64,000 bases of DNA from an uncultured Bacteroidales bacterium (GCA_900545245.1 UQYV01000004.1:1-64000); one strand, 5' to 3'. Positions 52,644-63,411 are shown, numbered from the stretch's first letter. Translations and numbers: made by a program. The notes: generated by a model not told the origin, from the sequence alone.

Positions 52644-55600
52644 ATGAGACATCAAGCATTCATCCGGTGTATTTTCTTTAGAAAGGCTTCCTCTTTCGTG
52701 GCCGCACTCTGTTTCCTGCTGTCCTCCGCACTGCCGGCATTTTCTCAGACGGGTGCCGTGGTGAAAGGTGTCGTGACCGATTCTTCGGGACAGCCGGTTC
52801 CCGGCGTTACTGTGTGGGCTCCTGCCCTCAACATCGCGGCTCTATCTGAAGCCGACGGCTCCTACTCAATCTCTCTTCCGCCAGGTGGTGCCGAGATTCA
52901 CTTTGACTGCATGGGTTATGAAAGTCAAACCGTAAAGATTACGGAATCCCGTCGTCTGGACATCAGCCTTGCGGATGAGGTGATGATGCTGGAGAATGCC
53001 GTTGTTGTGGGCTACGGCACCCAGCGCAAGGAAACGGTTACGGGTTCCGTGACCGCCGTCACCACCAAGGATCTCCTCCAGTCTCCTCAGGCCAACATCA
53101 GCAATGCTCTCGCCGGTCGCATGCCGGGACTTCTTGCCGTTCAGAGAAGCGGCGAGCCAGGAAAGGACGCGTCCACTCTGCGTATCCGTGGTGTCGGGAC
53201 ATTTGCCGGAGGTCAAGACCCTCTCATAATGGTGGATGGAATCGAATCCTCAAACTACAACAACATAGATCCGAATGAAATCGAGTCTGTGTCGATTCTT
53301 AAGGATGCGTCCGCAACTGCCGTTTATGGAGTGAGGGGTGCCAACGGAGTGCTTCTCATAACCACGAAGCGCGGGCAGCTCGGCAAGCCTAAGGTCAGTC
53401 TTTCCACGAGCATGGCCCTCTCCAACTTTCCGTTCCTCAGGGAGAACATGAATTCGTATGAATATGCGAAATCGCTGAATGAGGCATACGCGAATGATTC
53501 CTATATCACGGGAAACCACATTAAGAGATATACCGACGAACAGATTGAAAAATACCGCACCGGAGAGGATCCCATATTCTATCCGAGCATAGACTGGTAT
53601 GACTATCTTCTCAAGAAATTCAGTATCCAGTCGCAGAGCAACCTCAACATACGTGGAGGAACGGAGAGGGTAAGATATTTCTTCTCTCTCGGCTATTTCA
53701 CGCAGGACGGCATGCTCAACACTGCTGTCATACCTCATGACTATGACAATCAGATACGCTATCGCAGGTACAACTTCCGCTCGAACTTCGACATTAAAAT
53801 AACGAAGAACCTTGAGACCAGCGTCGACCTCTCGACGCAGATGGACGACAGCCGCGGACCGAACTGGGACACTCCGCTTCTGATGGATATGCTTTCGTCT
53901 GTGCCGCCTAACCGTTCCCCGGGAGTGATTGACGGCCATGTGGTGACTCTCAGCGAGATAACCAACGATACGTGGAATCCCATCGGCGTCTACAACAACG
54001 GGTGGCATCGCGACTACGGCAACACCCTCAACGGCTCCGTGCGCGTGAACTATAAAATGGACTATCTGCTGCCGGGTCTGAAGCTCCGCGGAGCCATATC
54101 CTATAAAAACTACAATCTGAACGTCCGCAAATATGAGGTCAGCAACGTGACTTACGACGCGCGGCAGACGGCAGACGGAGTCGTCTATGTGCCTTCCGGT
54201 GACCCGAGTCCTGTCAAGAACGGCTCTTCGACCTCAAAAAACCGCAGGCTCTACATGGAGGCAGGTGTCGAATATTCGCACCGTTTCGGACGGCACAATG
54301 TAGGCGGTCTTGTTCTCTATAACCAGAGCAAGTACTACGACCCTACGCTCGCGTTCCTCGTTCCGAACGGTTATCAGGGAATAGTCGGGCGCGTGACATA
54401 CGGGTTTGACGGGAAATATCTTGCCGAGTTCGACATGGGCTACAACGGCACCGAGAACTTCGCGAAGGGTCGCCGTTTCGGATTCTTTCCTTCCGGATCC
54501 GTCGGATGGGTGGTGACGGACGAGAAATTCATTCCGAAGAACAATGTCCTCACTTTTCTCAAGTTCAGGGCATCCTACGGAGTCGTCGGCAACGACAAGA
54601 TAGGCGGAGACAGGTTCCTTTACAGGCCGACGTCATATTCCTACTATAACGGGGCCTATTATTTCGGAGAGTGGGACAGCTCCCGTCAGGCATGGCGCGG
54701 TTCTGACGAAGGCAAGCTCGGCAACCCGCTGCTCACATGGGAGAAGGCGAAAAAGATGAATGTCGGGACGGATATGCACTTCTGGAAGGACAAGATAACG
54801 CTTACTGCCGACTGGTTCCAGGAGAGACGTGACAACATTCTCTGGAACAGGGGCACGCTGCCGGATATCATCGGAGCGAATATGCCGGCATATAATCTCG
54901 GAAAGATGAAGAACAGCGGATTTGAGGGAGAGGTGACCTACAGCGACACGTTCGGGGCTTTCCGTGGGTTTGTCAAAGCCAACTTCACATACGCCCACAA
55001 CATCATCGAGTATCAGGACGAGGTCTTCTGGCCATACGACTATCAGTACCGTACCGGAAAGCGTTATGGGCAGTTCTTCGGATATGTCGCCGATGGGCTC
55101 TTCAACACTTGGGAGGAGGTTAACGACGAGAATAGACCTGTATATCAGTGGAATAACAACCGGGTTCAGCCTGGTGACATCCGCTATAAGGACATCAATG
55201 GAGACGGCCGCATCGACAACAACGACCAAGTGCCTATCGGCTATTCCAATTTCCCGGAAATCATGTTTGGGGTTTCGCTCGGCGGCTCTTGGAAGGGGAT
55301 TGACTTTTCGCTGCTCTTTCAGGGAGCGACCCATGTCTCCACGATGCCTTCCCGCCGCACCATGCGCGGATTCTACACCGAGACCGGAGCATCGAAGGAC
55401 CTGCTCAAGAGCTGGAACCGGGAACGCTACGAGAGCGGGCAGAAGATAGTCTATCCGAGATTCTCCGTCACTAATGACGAGCACAACTATGTGACATCGA
55501 CCTATTGGCTTGAGGACGCGAGCTATGTCCGTCTCAAGTCGGCCGAAATCGGCTACACTATGGAGGGACGGCTGCTGAAGAAGGCGGGAATCTCAAGTTT

Positions 55601-55745
55601 CAGGATATATCTGAACGGCAACAACCTGTTCACATGGTGTCGTCTCTTCCCCGGTGAAGACCCTGAATTTCCTGTTGTGGAGGCAAACTCCGAACCTTAC
55701 CCTCTCACGAGAGTCTTTAACCTTGGTCTGAACATTAACTTCTGA
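52644..55745 (+). CDS. SusC-family TonB-dependent transporter (first pair of the PUL)
   Basis: 1033-residue outer-membrane transporter. The signal peptide ends LPAFSQTGA. The carboxypeptidase-regulatory-like domain (VVKGVVTDSSGQPVPGVTVW, about 33-110) is followed by NAVVVGYGTQRKETVTGSV, the plug (DPLIMVDGIESSNYN, LKDASATAVYGVRGANGVLL) and a barrel ending NLGLNINF. It pairs with the SusD gene that starts 13 bases after the stop to import oligosaccharides. It is the first gene after the Kelch-SARP regulator and has its own promoter region. Confidence 0.95.
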   Translation: MRHQAFIRCIFFRKASSFVAALCFLLSSALPAFSQTGAVVKGVVTDSSGQPVPGVTVWAPALNIAALSEADGSYSISLPPGGAEIHFDCMGYESQTVKITESRRLDISLADEVMMLENAVVVGYGTQRKETVTGSVTAVTTKDLLQSPQANISNALAGRMPGLLAVQRSGEPGKDASTLRIRGVGTFAGGQDPLIMVDGIESSNYNNIDPNEIESVSILKDASATAVYGVRGANGVLLITTKRGQLGKPKVSLSTSMALSNFPFLRENMNSYEYAKSLNEAYANDSYITGNHIKRYTDEQIEKYRTGEDPIFYPSIDWYDYLLKKFSIQSQSNLNIRGGTERVRYFFSLGYFTQDGMLNTAVIPHDYDNQIRYRRYNFRSNFDIKITKNLETSVDLSTQMDDSRGPNWDTPLLMDMLSSVPPNRSPGVIDGHVVTLSEITNDTWNPIGVYNNGWHRDYGNTLNGSVRVNYKMDYLLPGLKLRGAISYKNYNLNVRKYEVSNVTYDARQTADGVVYVPSGDPSPVKNGSSTSKNRRLYMEAGVEYSHRFGRHNVGGLVLYNQSKYYDPTLAFLVPNGYQGIVGRVTYGFDGKYLAEFDMGYNGTENFAKGRRFGFFPSGSVGWVVTDEKFIPKNNVLTFLKFRASYGVVGNDKIGGDRFLYRPTSYSYYNGAYYFGEWDSSRQAWRGSDEGKLGNPLLTWEKAKKMNVGTDMHFWKDKITLTADWFQERRDNILWNRGTLPDIIGANMPAYNLGKMKNSGFEGEVTYSDTFGAFRGFVKANFTYAHNIIEYQDEVFWPYDYQYRTGKRYGQFFGYVADGLFNTWEEVNDENRPVYQWNNNRVQPGDIRYKDINGDGRIDNNDQVPIGYSNFPEIMFGVSLGGSWKGIDFSLLFQGATHVSTMPSRRTMRGFYTETGASKDLLKSWNRERYESGQKIVYPRFSVTNDEHNYVTSTYWLEDASYVRLKSAEIGYTMEGRLLKKAGISSFRIYLNGNNLFTWCRLFPGEDPEFPVVEANSEPYPLTRVFNLGLNINF

Positions 55746-55758
55746 TAATTAGGCTGCT

Positions 55759-57498
55759 ATGATAAGGAAATATGGAATATTGCTTCTGCTTGCCATGGGT
55801 CTAACAGGCTGCGAGGCCATGATGGGAGACTTCCTTGACAAGGCTCCGAGCGTGGATGTCACAGAGGACGACATCTTCTCGTCCGCCACGAACGTTGAGA
55901 CATTTCTCGCGAGCATCTACAAATACGGCATCCACTCCAATCTTGGATATGGTGATGGGGACGTGAGCGGCCCGTATGGGACAATCATGGCAGGTGCCAC
56001 GGACGAGGCGGAGACCTGCGCGCCGTGGTACTCCACGAACAACTGGAACTCGGCGTCAATCTCCGCCGACAGGACGGATGACAATCGCTTCAGCTACAGG
56101 TGGATTGCAATCAGAAAGGTGACCGTCATGCTCAAGAGAGTGGACGAAGTTCCAGATATTGACAGAGAATATGCCGAACAGCTCAAGGCCGAGTCCAAGG
56201 TCATAAGGGCCCTGAACTATTTCGAGATGTTCAAGCATTATGGTGGCGTGCCGATAATTGACCATTATATCGAACTTGACGAGGACTTCAAGATACCTCG
56301 CGCTACCGTGGAACAGACTGTGAATTTCATTCTGAAGGATTTGGAGGAGGCCATGCCGGCACTGCCTGACCGTCAGGAGGGCAGCCTCAGGGGACGGGCG
56401 GACAAGCTGACGGCTCTCGCGATTAAGGCCCGCACGCTTCTCTATGCCGCATCTCCGCAGTTCAATACTGCGTCACCATATATGAGCCTCGGGGAAAACG
56501 ACCGGCTGATATGTTACGGCAACTATGACCCCGTGCGCTGGGAACTTGCTGCCGCAGCCGCTGCGGAGTGCCTTGAACTCGCCGCGAAAGTTGGATGCAC
56601 GCTCGTCACTGACCAGGGAGTCGACAGAAACTATCAGTATTCATGGGAACACTATGATAATGCGGAGATAATACTTGCGGAGAAGGCGCATGGGACCATA
56701 GGAAAGTGGACATGGCCGTGGAACGCGATACCTTCGCCGAACATTTATCCGGGAAATGCCGGACAGAGCGGAGTCACCCCGACGCTTAACTTCGTGCGCA
56801 AGTACGAGAAGCGTGACGGCACGCCTGAAATCTGGGCAGAGGAAGGAGGCGATGATCTTCAGGCGAAAATGGCCGGTCTTGACAGGCGTTTCGCGCAGAC
56901 AATCTGCGGGAATCTCGCCTCATGGAACTCTGAGTTTCCGCGTGTGGAGATTTTTGAGGGCGGCAAGCAGTCCAAGACCTGCTATGGAGGATTCTGGCTC
57001 CACAAGCTCTATCCGTCAGAAATCAGTGAGGTGGTCTGGACATACGTTCCGAATTCCACCCTCTACCAGCTCAATGAAGTCTATCTGAACTTTGCGGAGG
57101 CGATGAACGAGGCATACGGTGCCGATGACGCGCATGGCTACGGTATTACCGCCCGCGAGGCCGTGAACCTGATCCGCCGCCGCTGTGGGCAGCCGGACAT
57201 CAACGGTGATTCCAGCCGTGACGCCTTCCGGGCGAGGCTCCGCAACGAGCGCGCTGTCGAGCTTGCATTTGACAATCACCGTCTCTGGGACATACGACGG
57301 TGGCTGATTGCCGAGGAAGAAGGAGTGATGCAGGGCGATATGTGGGGGATAAGGATCACTCCGATAAAGGGAAGCTCTGAATACCGTTATGAACCGTATG
57401 TTTTCGAGACGAGGTCGTGGAACAGGCGGATGTATCTCCATCCCTTCAGCACGAACGAGGTGAACAAGGGTTATCTTGTGCAAAATCCTGGATATTAA
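55759..57498 (+). CDS. SusD-family lipoprotein (first pair)
   Basis: 579-residue SusD partner. Lipobox LGLTGCEAM-like (MGLTGCEAMM) with Cys at residue 20. The SusD helical repeats are recognised by VIRALNYFEMFKHYGGVPII (about 150-170) and by the C-terminal RNERAVELAFDNHRLWDIRR. Such proteins lie on the extracellular face as lids of SusC and bind the glycan. It follows SusC closely and precedes the second SusC by 9 bases, so all four are one operon. Confidence 0.94.
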   Translation: MIRKYGILLLLAMGLTGCEAMMGDFLDKAPSVDVTEDDIFSSATNVETFLASIYKYGIHSNLGYGDGDVSGPYGTIMAGATDEAETCAPWYSTNNWNSASISADRTDDNRFSYRWIAIRKVTVMLKRVDEVPDIDREYAEQLKAESKVIRALNYFEMFKHYGGVPIIDHYIELDEDFKIPRATVEQTVNFILKDLEEAMPALPDRQEGSLRGRADKLTALAIKARTLLYAASPQFNTASPYMSLGENDRLICYGNYDPVRWELAAAAAAECLELAAKVGCTLVTDQGVDRNYQYSWEHYDNAEIILAEKAHGTIGKWTWPWNAIPSPNIYPGNAGQSGVTPTLNFVRKYEKRDGTPEIWAEEGGDDLQAKMAGLDRRFAQTICGNLASWNSEFPRVEIFEGGKQSKTCYGGFWLHKLYPSEISEVVWTYVPNSTLYQLNEVYLNFAEAMNEAYGADDAHGYGITAREAVNLIRRRCGQPDINGDSSRDAFRARLRNERAVELAFDNHRLWDIRRWLIAEEEGVMQGDMWGIRITPIKGSSEYRYEPYVFETRSWNRRMYLHPFSTNEVNKGYLVQNPGY

Positions 57499-57507
57499 TG
57501 GATTAAA

Positions 57508-60306
57508 ATGATTAAGATGAAAAATAAACGCATAAGGAATATAGTGACGGCCATTGCTCTCATTGGCGCGTCTGCCGCTGCCTCGGCTCAGACGGAAGCC
57601 GATCCGGATTCGCTTTCGGCATGGCGGAGTGTTCCGCAGACCACAGTCTCGGACGGGCATCTGCTCGGTGCCGTCTCTTCCGTTGAGGGTGACGCGCTCA
57701 TTGACCCCTATAACACAAATCTGGCGAATACGCTTTTCGGTATGGTGCCGGGACTCTTTGTCTCGCAGGCCAACGGCGAACCTGGCGCAGATGATGCCTC
57801 GCTCTGGGGGCGTGGGGTCGGAACTTTCGGTTCGGGGCGAAGTCTCCAGATCGTGATAGACGGTTTCCCTTCGACAATAGACTTCTTCAATCAGCTCTCT
57901 CCATACGAGATAGAGAAGATAGAACTGCTCAAGGATGCCGCTGCCACTGCCATCTACGGCAACCGTGCGGCGAACGGAGTGCTTGTCGTGACGACAAAGA
58001 GGGGGACAGACAGGCCTCTGAAGATAGACTTCGGAGTGAGGTGCGGATTCCAGAAAGCCATTCGGATGCCGGAATATCTCGGGGCATACGATTATGCCAG
58101 TCTCTACAACGAGGCTCTTGCAAACGAGGGCAAGGTGCCGCTCTATGACAAGAACGCTCTTGAGGCCTACAGGACGGGGAGCAATCCGCTTCTCTATCCG
58201 GACGTGGACTGGACTTCCGAGATGATGCGCTCTCTCAGCCCCGTGGCGAACTATCACCTCACGGCAAGGGGCGGTTCGCAGACCGTGAAATATTTCGTGC
58301 TTTTTAACGGAGTGAACAATACCGGACTTTTCAAGAACCCGGAGACTGCTGCCGAATATGGGAAGAAATACCGTCATTCACGGTATAATTTCAGAACCAA
58401 TGTCGATGTTCGCCTCACTCCAAGGCTGACGGCCGGGCTTATTATAGGCGGTTCCGTGGAGGACAAATATACTCCCGGAACTTCCGAAAGCGCGTGGAAC
58501 CTCATAGACTGCATGAGCTCGGTTCCGTCAAACGCGTTCCCGGTTTTTGCGGCGGAAGGAATGCCCGGAGGAAACTCGATGTATGTGAATCCTCTTGTAG
58601 AGCTCACTGAGAGAGGATACATCTCCTACAACGGTCGCACGGCGCAGGCCGCCATCAGGCTCACCGAAGACCTCGGCTTCATCACGAAGGGACTCAGCCT
58701 TTCCGTCGGAATAAATTTCAACAGCTGGTTCCGCTCCTATTCAAACAAAACGAGGAACTACGCGAGATACGAGATCGCCAAGGACGATTCCGGCGAGACG
58801 GTATATAACATGACCGGGGAGGACACCGCGCTCAGCGGAGACGAGTCATCGTCCTCGCAGTGGCGGAACCTCGCGGTCGAGGCCACTCTTGCCTACGATC
58901 GCACTTTCGGGAAACATCATGTTTCAGCCATGGGACGTTTCAGTTTCGATGACAGCACGACCTCGTCCGGCTCTCTCCCTTACCGGAATCTCGGCTTCGC
59001 GTTTGCGGTGAACTACACATACGGCGGACGCTATATGGCCGAATTCACTTCCGGATATTACGGAAACGACAACTTCCCGCCGTATGCCCGTTACGGGTTC
59101 TTTCCTGCCGGTGCCATCGGATGGGTCATTTCCAACGAGGAGTTTCTTCGCGGCAACGGAATCGTCAATCTCCTGAAATTCAGGGCTTCCTGCGGACTTG
59201 TTGGAAATGCCGACATCGGAGGCAGCCGTTTCATGTACAACCAGTACTGGAAATATGGCGGCTCCTACTTCTTCGGAACGTCCAACAGCGGCATGGACAC
59301 ATACGTAGAGGACAGACTTGCAAATCCGGATGTGACTTGGGAAAAGGATCTGAAAGTCAATGTCGGCATCGACGTCAGGTTACTCAATTGCCTCAGTTTC
59401 AGCGCAGACTGGTTTATGAACCGCCGCAGAGACATTCTGACCAAGCCTTATGATGTCGTTCCCGCATGGCTCGGCGTGTCCATGCCGGATCTGAACATCG
59501 GAAAGGTTGACAACACGGGTGTGGAACTTACGCTCGGCTACTCCGGTCTGGCCGCTGACTGGAGATGGAGCGCCCGCGGAATATTCAGTTATGCCCATAA
59601 TAAGGTGATTTACAATGCAGAGGCTCCGCAGGAGTATTCCTACAGATTGGGCACCGGCCATATAGTCGACCAGCCGTTCCGCCTTGAGGCAATCGGATTC
59701 TTCAGGAATCAGGAGGACATAGACAACTCCCCGAAACAGATTTTCGGCGATGTCGTCCCAGGTGACATAAAGTACAGAGACCAGAACGGGGACGGCATAA
59801 TCAATCAGGACGATTTCGTGCCTGTCGGATTCACCTCGACTCCTGAGATGAATCTCGGGCTTGACCTCGGCGCGGGCTGGAGGGGCTTTGACATCCGGCT
59901 GAATTTCCACGGCGCGTTCAACCGTACGGTCTACCTTGAAGGCAGGCCCTATCAGGCATTCCAGAACAACGGAACCGTTTCCTCCTTTGCTCTCGGGCGC
60001 TGGACTCCGGAAACTTCCGACACCGCGACATACCCGCGTCTGGCGCTCACCGGAAACCGCAACAACTATCAGAGTTCGACTTTCTGGACAAGAAACGGCA
60101 ATTTCCTCAAGCTCCGCAACCTTCAGTTCGGCTACACGTTCAGGGACTCTGCGCTGAAGAGGGCGCGGATTGAGGACATAAAGCTTTATCTGAACGTCTC
60201 GAACGTGTTTTCGCTTGACTGCATGGATGGTTGGGCGGATCCCGAGTGCCTGTACGGCTATCCTGCGGTGCGGATAATGAGTCTTGGATTTAATGTCAGA
60301 TTTTGA
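57508..60306 (+). CDS. SusC-family transporter lacking the N-terminal regulatory-like domain (second pair)
   Basis: 932-residue TonB-dependent transporter. The signal peptide ends SAAASAQTEA. After a short linker the plug starts directly (LANTLFGMVPGLFVSQANGE, LQIVIDGFPSTIDFF, LKDAAATAIYGNRAANGVLV). The carboxypeptidase-regulatory-like domain of about 80 residues and the usual VVVGYGTQ stretch are missing or reduced, making it about 100 residues shorter than the other two SusC proteins here. The barrel ends SLGFNVRF. The ATG at 57517 is an alternative start. It pairs with the following SusD. Confidence 0.92.
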   Translation: MIKMKNKRIRNIVTAIALIGASAAASAQTEADPDSLSAWRSVPQTTVSDGHLLGAVSSVEGDALIDPYNTNLANTLFGMVPGLFVSQANGEPGADDASLWGRGVGTFGSGRSLQIVIDGFPSTIDFFNQLSPYEIEKIELLKDAAATAIYGNRAANGVLVVTTKRGTDRPLKIDFGVRCGFQKAIRMPEYLGAYDYASLYNEALANEGKVPLYDKNALEAYRTGSNPLLYPDVDWTSEMMRSLSPVANYHLTARGGSQTVKYFVLFNGVNNTGLFKNPETAAEYGKKYRHSRYNFRTNVDVRLTPRLTAGLIIGGSVEDKYTPGTSESAWNLIDCMSSVPSNAFPVFAAEGMPGGNSMYVNPLVELTERGYISYNGRTAQAAIRLTEDLGFITKGLSLSVGINFNSWFRSYSNKTRNYARYEIAKDDSGETVYNMTGEDTALSGDESSSSQWRNLAVEATLAYDRTFGKHHVSAMGRFSFDDSTTSSGSLPYRNLGFAFAVNYTYGGRYMAEFTSGYYGNDNFPPYARYGFFPAGAIGWVISNEEFLRGNGIVNLLKFRASCGLVGNADIGGSRFMYNQYWKYGGSYFFGTSNSGMDTYVEDRLANPDVTWEKDLKVNVGIDVRLLNCLSFSADWFMNRRRDILTKPYDVVPAWLGVSMPDLNIGKVDNTGVELTLGYSGLAADWRWSARGIFSYAHNKVIYNAEAPQEYSYRLGTGHIVDQPFRLEAIGFFRNQEDIDNSPKQIFGDVVPGDIKYRDQNGDGIINQDDFVPVGFTSTPEMNLGLDLGAGWRGFDIRLNFHGAFNRTVYLEGRPYQAFQNNGTVSSFALGRWTPETSDTATYPRLALTGNRNNYQSSTFWTRNGNFLKLRNLQFGYTFRDSALKRARIEDIKLYLNVSNVFSLDCMDGWADPECLYGYPAVRIMSLGFNVRF

Positions 60307-60309
60307 TAG

Positions 60310-62022
60310 ATGAGGACTATGAGCAGATATATGAATACGGCAGTTTTTCTTTGCCTCCTTTTCCTTTCCTCGTGCAGCCTCAATCCTGAGATTGAGCTCA
60401 GTTTGACCGAGGAGGATATGATTCATAACTACAACAACACCCAGGCGAGGGCAACGGCTGTTTATGCCTACCTCCCGAACGGACTGAACGCCATTGACGG
60501 AGCAATGCTCGCCTCCGCGACGGACGATTCTGAACATTCGATAGAGAACAGTTCCGTGCAGAAGTTCAACACCGGAGCATGGAACGCCCTTGACAATCCG
60601 GACGGAGCATGGGGAAATCTCTGGAACGGCATCAGAGCCGCCAATCTTTTCCTTGAAAAATCCGATGAGGTGGAGATGGACTACCTGCGCCTCGACCCCA
60701 ACGAGAGCCAACAGGAAATCTACAAGGTCAGGCTTGCCAACATTCAGCGGTGGAAGTATGAGGTGCGTGTTCTCCGTGCCTATTTCTACTCCGAGCTGAT
60801 TGTTCGTTACGGTGGCGTGCCCGTGGTGACGAAAAGTTACGGGCTCAATGACAATTACAGCTCGCGGAAAAGAAATTCCCTTGAGACCTGCATTGAGTTC
60901 ATCACGGACGAGTGCGACGAGGCTTCGAAGAATCTGCCCGAGGTTTACGCTTCGGGAGACCTCGGAAGGGTGACGGCCGGGGCTGCGCTGGCGCTCAAGA
61001 GCCGCGTGCTGCTCTTTGCCGCGAGCGACCTGTGGAACGATGATCTTTGGTGCGACGGATATGACTACCCGGAACTTGTCACCGTGGACGCGTCTGTGGC
61101 GACGCAGGCCGAGCGCTGGGCTGATGCCGCTGACGCCGCCCATGACGTGATGACGCTGACGGATTCCGGCTATAGGCTCTCAAACGACTGGCCGGGAATA
61201 TTCCGTTCCTACACCTCCCCGGAAATCATCTTTGCCCGTCGTGACGGCAACAGCAACTGGTTCGAGTCCACCAATTTCCCTGTAGGCTTCGATGGCGGAA
61301 ACGGCGGCGCGAACCCCACTCAGGAACTTGTCGATGCGTTCGAGATGGCTAACGGCTCGAAGTTCACATGGAGCGGTGTCTCGGAGGAAGGCCCGTATGT
61401 GAACCGTGATCCGCGGCTTGCCTGGACAGTTCTCACCAACAACGCCGCATTCAAGAACCGTACTGTCGAGGCCTGGACAGGCGGGCGTGACGGCAAGGGC
61501 GTGACTCAGGCCACCAAGACGGGCTATTATCTCCGCAAATATGTCGATGAAAACATAAATCTCACGCTCGGACAATCGAGTATACATACTTGGATCATAA
61601 TACGTTATGCCGAAGTCTTGCTCAACTATGCCGAAGCTATGAACGAGGCCTATGGCCCGAATGACGCCCACGGCTACGGAACAACAGCCATCCAGGCCGT
61701 CAACGAAATCCGTCGCCGCGTAGGGATGCCTGCCCTTCCGTCTTCTCTGACTCAGGACGGCCTTCGCGAGAGAATTCGCAATGAGCGTCGGGTGGAACTG
61801 GCTTTCGAGGGACGGCGTTTTTGGGATGTGCGCAGGTGGATGATTGCCGCTGATGTCCTCAGTTCCCCGGTCCATGGCGTCAGCATCAACAAGAGGGGAG
61901 GCACTTTCCAATATGAGCCGACGGAGGTTGAAGACAGGGCATTCGAGGAGAAAATGTATTTCTATCCGATTCCTCAGTCCGAAATCAACATTACCGGGTG
62001 GCCCCAGAACCCGATGTGGTAA
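60310..62022 (+). CDS. SusD-family lipoprotein (second pair)
   Basis: 570-residue SusD protein; lipobox LFLSSCSLN. The family pattern is clear in VLRAYFYSELIVRYGGVPVV (about 155-175) and in RNERRVELAFEGRRFWDVRR near the C terminus; NYAEAMNEAYGPNDAHGYGT is shared with the first SusD of the cluster, so the two pairs are related. It starts 4 bases after the second SusC stop codon; ATG at 60319 is an alternative start. Confidence 0.94.
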   Translation: MRTMSRYMNTAVFLCLLFLSSCSLNPEIELSLTEEDMIHNYNNTQARATAVYAYLPNGLNAIDGAMLASATDDSEHSIENSSVQKFNTGAWNALDNPDGAWGNLWNGIRAANLFLEKSDEVEMDYLRLDPNESQQEIYKVRLANIQRWKYEVRVLRAYFYSELIVRYGGVPVVTKSYGLNDNYSSRKRNSLETCIEFITDECDEASKNLPEVYASGDLGRVTAGAALALKSRVLLFAASDLWNDDLWCDGYDYPELVTVDASVATQAERWADAADAAHDVMTLTDSGYRLSNDWPGIFRSYTSPEIIFARRDGNSNWFESTNFPVGFDGGNGGANPTQELVDAFEMANGSKFTWSGVSEEGPYVNRDPRLAWTVLTNNAAFKNRTVEAWTGGRDGKGVTQATKTGYYLRKYVDENINLTLGQSSIHTWIIIRYAEVLLNYAEAMNEAYGPNDAHGYGTTAIQAVNEIRRRVGMPALPSSLTQDGLRERIRNERRVELAFEGRRFWDVRRWMIAADVLSSPVHGVSINKRGGTFQYEPTEVEDRAFEEKMYFYPIPQSEINITGWPQNPMW

Positions 62023-62040
62023 CAGAAAAAGTTCATTGCT

Positions 62041-63411
62041 ATGAAAAGAATTTTTCCCGTTTTGTTTTCCACCGCCCTCATTCTTGGCGGATGTGACTAT
62101 AAGATAGACTATTCCATGTATTATCACGACATGGACGAGACTTATACGGCCATTCCGGCGAACGATTTTCTCGCGAGCATCGGTGTGAACTCGTCAATCA
62201 ACAGCAGGGGCGAATACATCGAGAAGACTCTCGACTGCATGACCTATCTCGGCGCGAGGTGGATTCGTTCCGGATATGGCGGAACAGTGGATGACCAACG
62301 CTATCTTTGGGAGAAGGCAGGAATCAGATTCTCTATGGTGCTTGGGATACGGGACGGAGTGCTTGCTCCCGAATGGACGCTTGAAGGAGCAAGACAAGTC
62401 GCTCAGATGGGCGCTCTGATTGCGCTTGAGGGGGTCAATGAGCCGAACAACTGGACGGTGAAGTATAGGGATCCGGACAGCGGCAAGATCGTCGAGTCCG
62501 GCGGCTCGCTGTCTTGGAAGGCTCTCGCTCAGGCTCATGCCGATTTCTACAGGCTTGCCAAGGAGGATGACGTGCTGAAGGACTATCCGGTGTGGTCTAT
62601 AAGTGAACCTGGAGCGGAGCATGACAATGTCGGGATGCAGTTCCTCACCATTCCCGAAGGGGCCAACACAGTGATGCCCGAGGGCACAACCTACGCCGAC
62701 TGTGCAAATTGCCATAACTACATAGTGCATCCTGGCTGGCCTGGCGTGCACAACAACCAGACGTGGCTGACTTCGGATCCGACGAGCAATTCCCCGCTTG
62801 ACGGACTCTATGATAACTTCGGTCTCACATGGGGGAGAAATTATGAGGGATATGACGAGAACACGCTGAAGACTCTGCGGCGCGTGACTACGGAAACCGG
62901 CACGACCATAAATGAGAGCGTGTCAGAACAGATGCAGGGGCTGCTCTACCTCAATCTCTATCTATGCCAGTTCAAGCGCGGCTGGGAATACACTTCCATG
63001 TACATCCTGCGCGACCGCGTTGACGAGGGAGGTAACCAGACATTCGGATTCTTCAGACCTGACTATAAGCCCAGAATCGCCGCGCACTATCTCCACAACC
63101 TCACGACCATTCTCGCCGACGACGAATCAATCGGTAATCCGTCAACGCTCTCATACAGCATCCGTAACAAGCCCAACACCGTCCACCATCTCCTCCTCCA
63201 GAAGAAGGACGGCACATTCTGCCTTGTCGTTTGGGGCGAGAAATATGAGGGTGGCTCCGACCGCATAGTTCTTTCCCTTGACAAATACTACGACAGGATA
63301 AGGGTATATGACCCGACGGTCGGCACCGATCCGATTGAGAATCTCTACTCCGTCCGCGACGTGAACCTCACCATGACCAACCATCCTTTAATCCTTGAAT
63401 TCAAAAGATAG
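62041..63411 (+). CDS. Clan GH-A-like glycoside hydrolase lipoprotein (GH39-like)
   Basis: 456-residue lipoprotein (lipobox LILGGCDYK). A TIM-barrel glycosidase is suggested by GARWIRSGYGG (strand 2), LEGVNEPNNW with Asn133-Glu134 as acid/base on strand 4, and RVTTETGTTIN with Glu285 as nucleophile on strand 7. The 151-residue spacing and the Asn-Glu pair fit clan GH-A. A C-terminal beta domain starts near 370. The family is uncertain; GH39- or GH5-like endo- or exo-action on a beta-linked glycan is possible. It follows the second SusD by 18 bases and is probably surface-exposed. Confidence 0.65.
   Translation: MKRIFPVLFSTALILGGCDYKIDYSMYYHDMDETYTAIPANDFLASIGVNSSINSRGEYIEKTLDCMTYLGARWIRSGYGGTVDDQRYLWEKAGIRFSMVLGIRDGVLAPEWTLEGARQVAQMGALIALEGVNEPNNWTVKYRDPDSGKIVESGGSLSWKALAQAHADFYRLAKEDDVLKDYPVWSISEPGAEHDNVGMQFLTIPEGANTVMPEGTTYADCANCHNYIVHPGWPGVHNNQTWLTSDPTSNSPLDGLYDNFGLTWGRNYEGYDENTLKTLRRVTTETGTTINESVSEQMQGLLYLNLYLCQFKRGWEYTSMYILRDRVDEGGNQTFGFFRPDYKPRIAAHYLHNLTTILADDESIGNPSTLSYSIRNKPNTVHHLLLQKKDGTFCLVVWGEKYEGGSDRIVLSLDKYYDRIRVYDPTVGTDPIENLYSVRDVNLTMTNHPLILEFKR

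Noticed and set aside
57016..58377. A 453-codon minus-strand frame across the SusD/SusC junction
   Set aside because: It is antisense to well-supported SusD and SusC genes and has no signal peptide or domain pattern.
59380..61143. A 587-codon open frame on the minus strand across the second SusC/SusD pair
   Set aside because: It is antisense to two clear genes, has no recognisable domain and a basic/valine-rich composition typical of a shadow frame.
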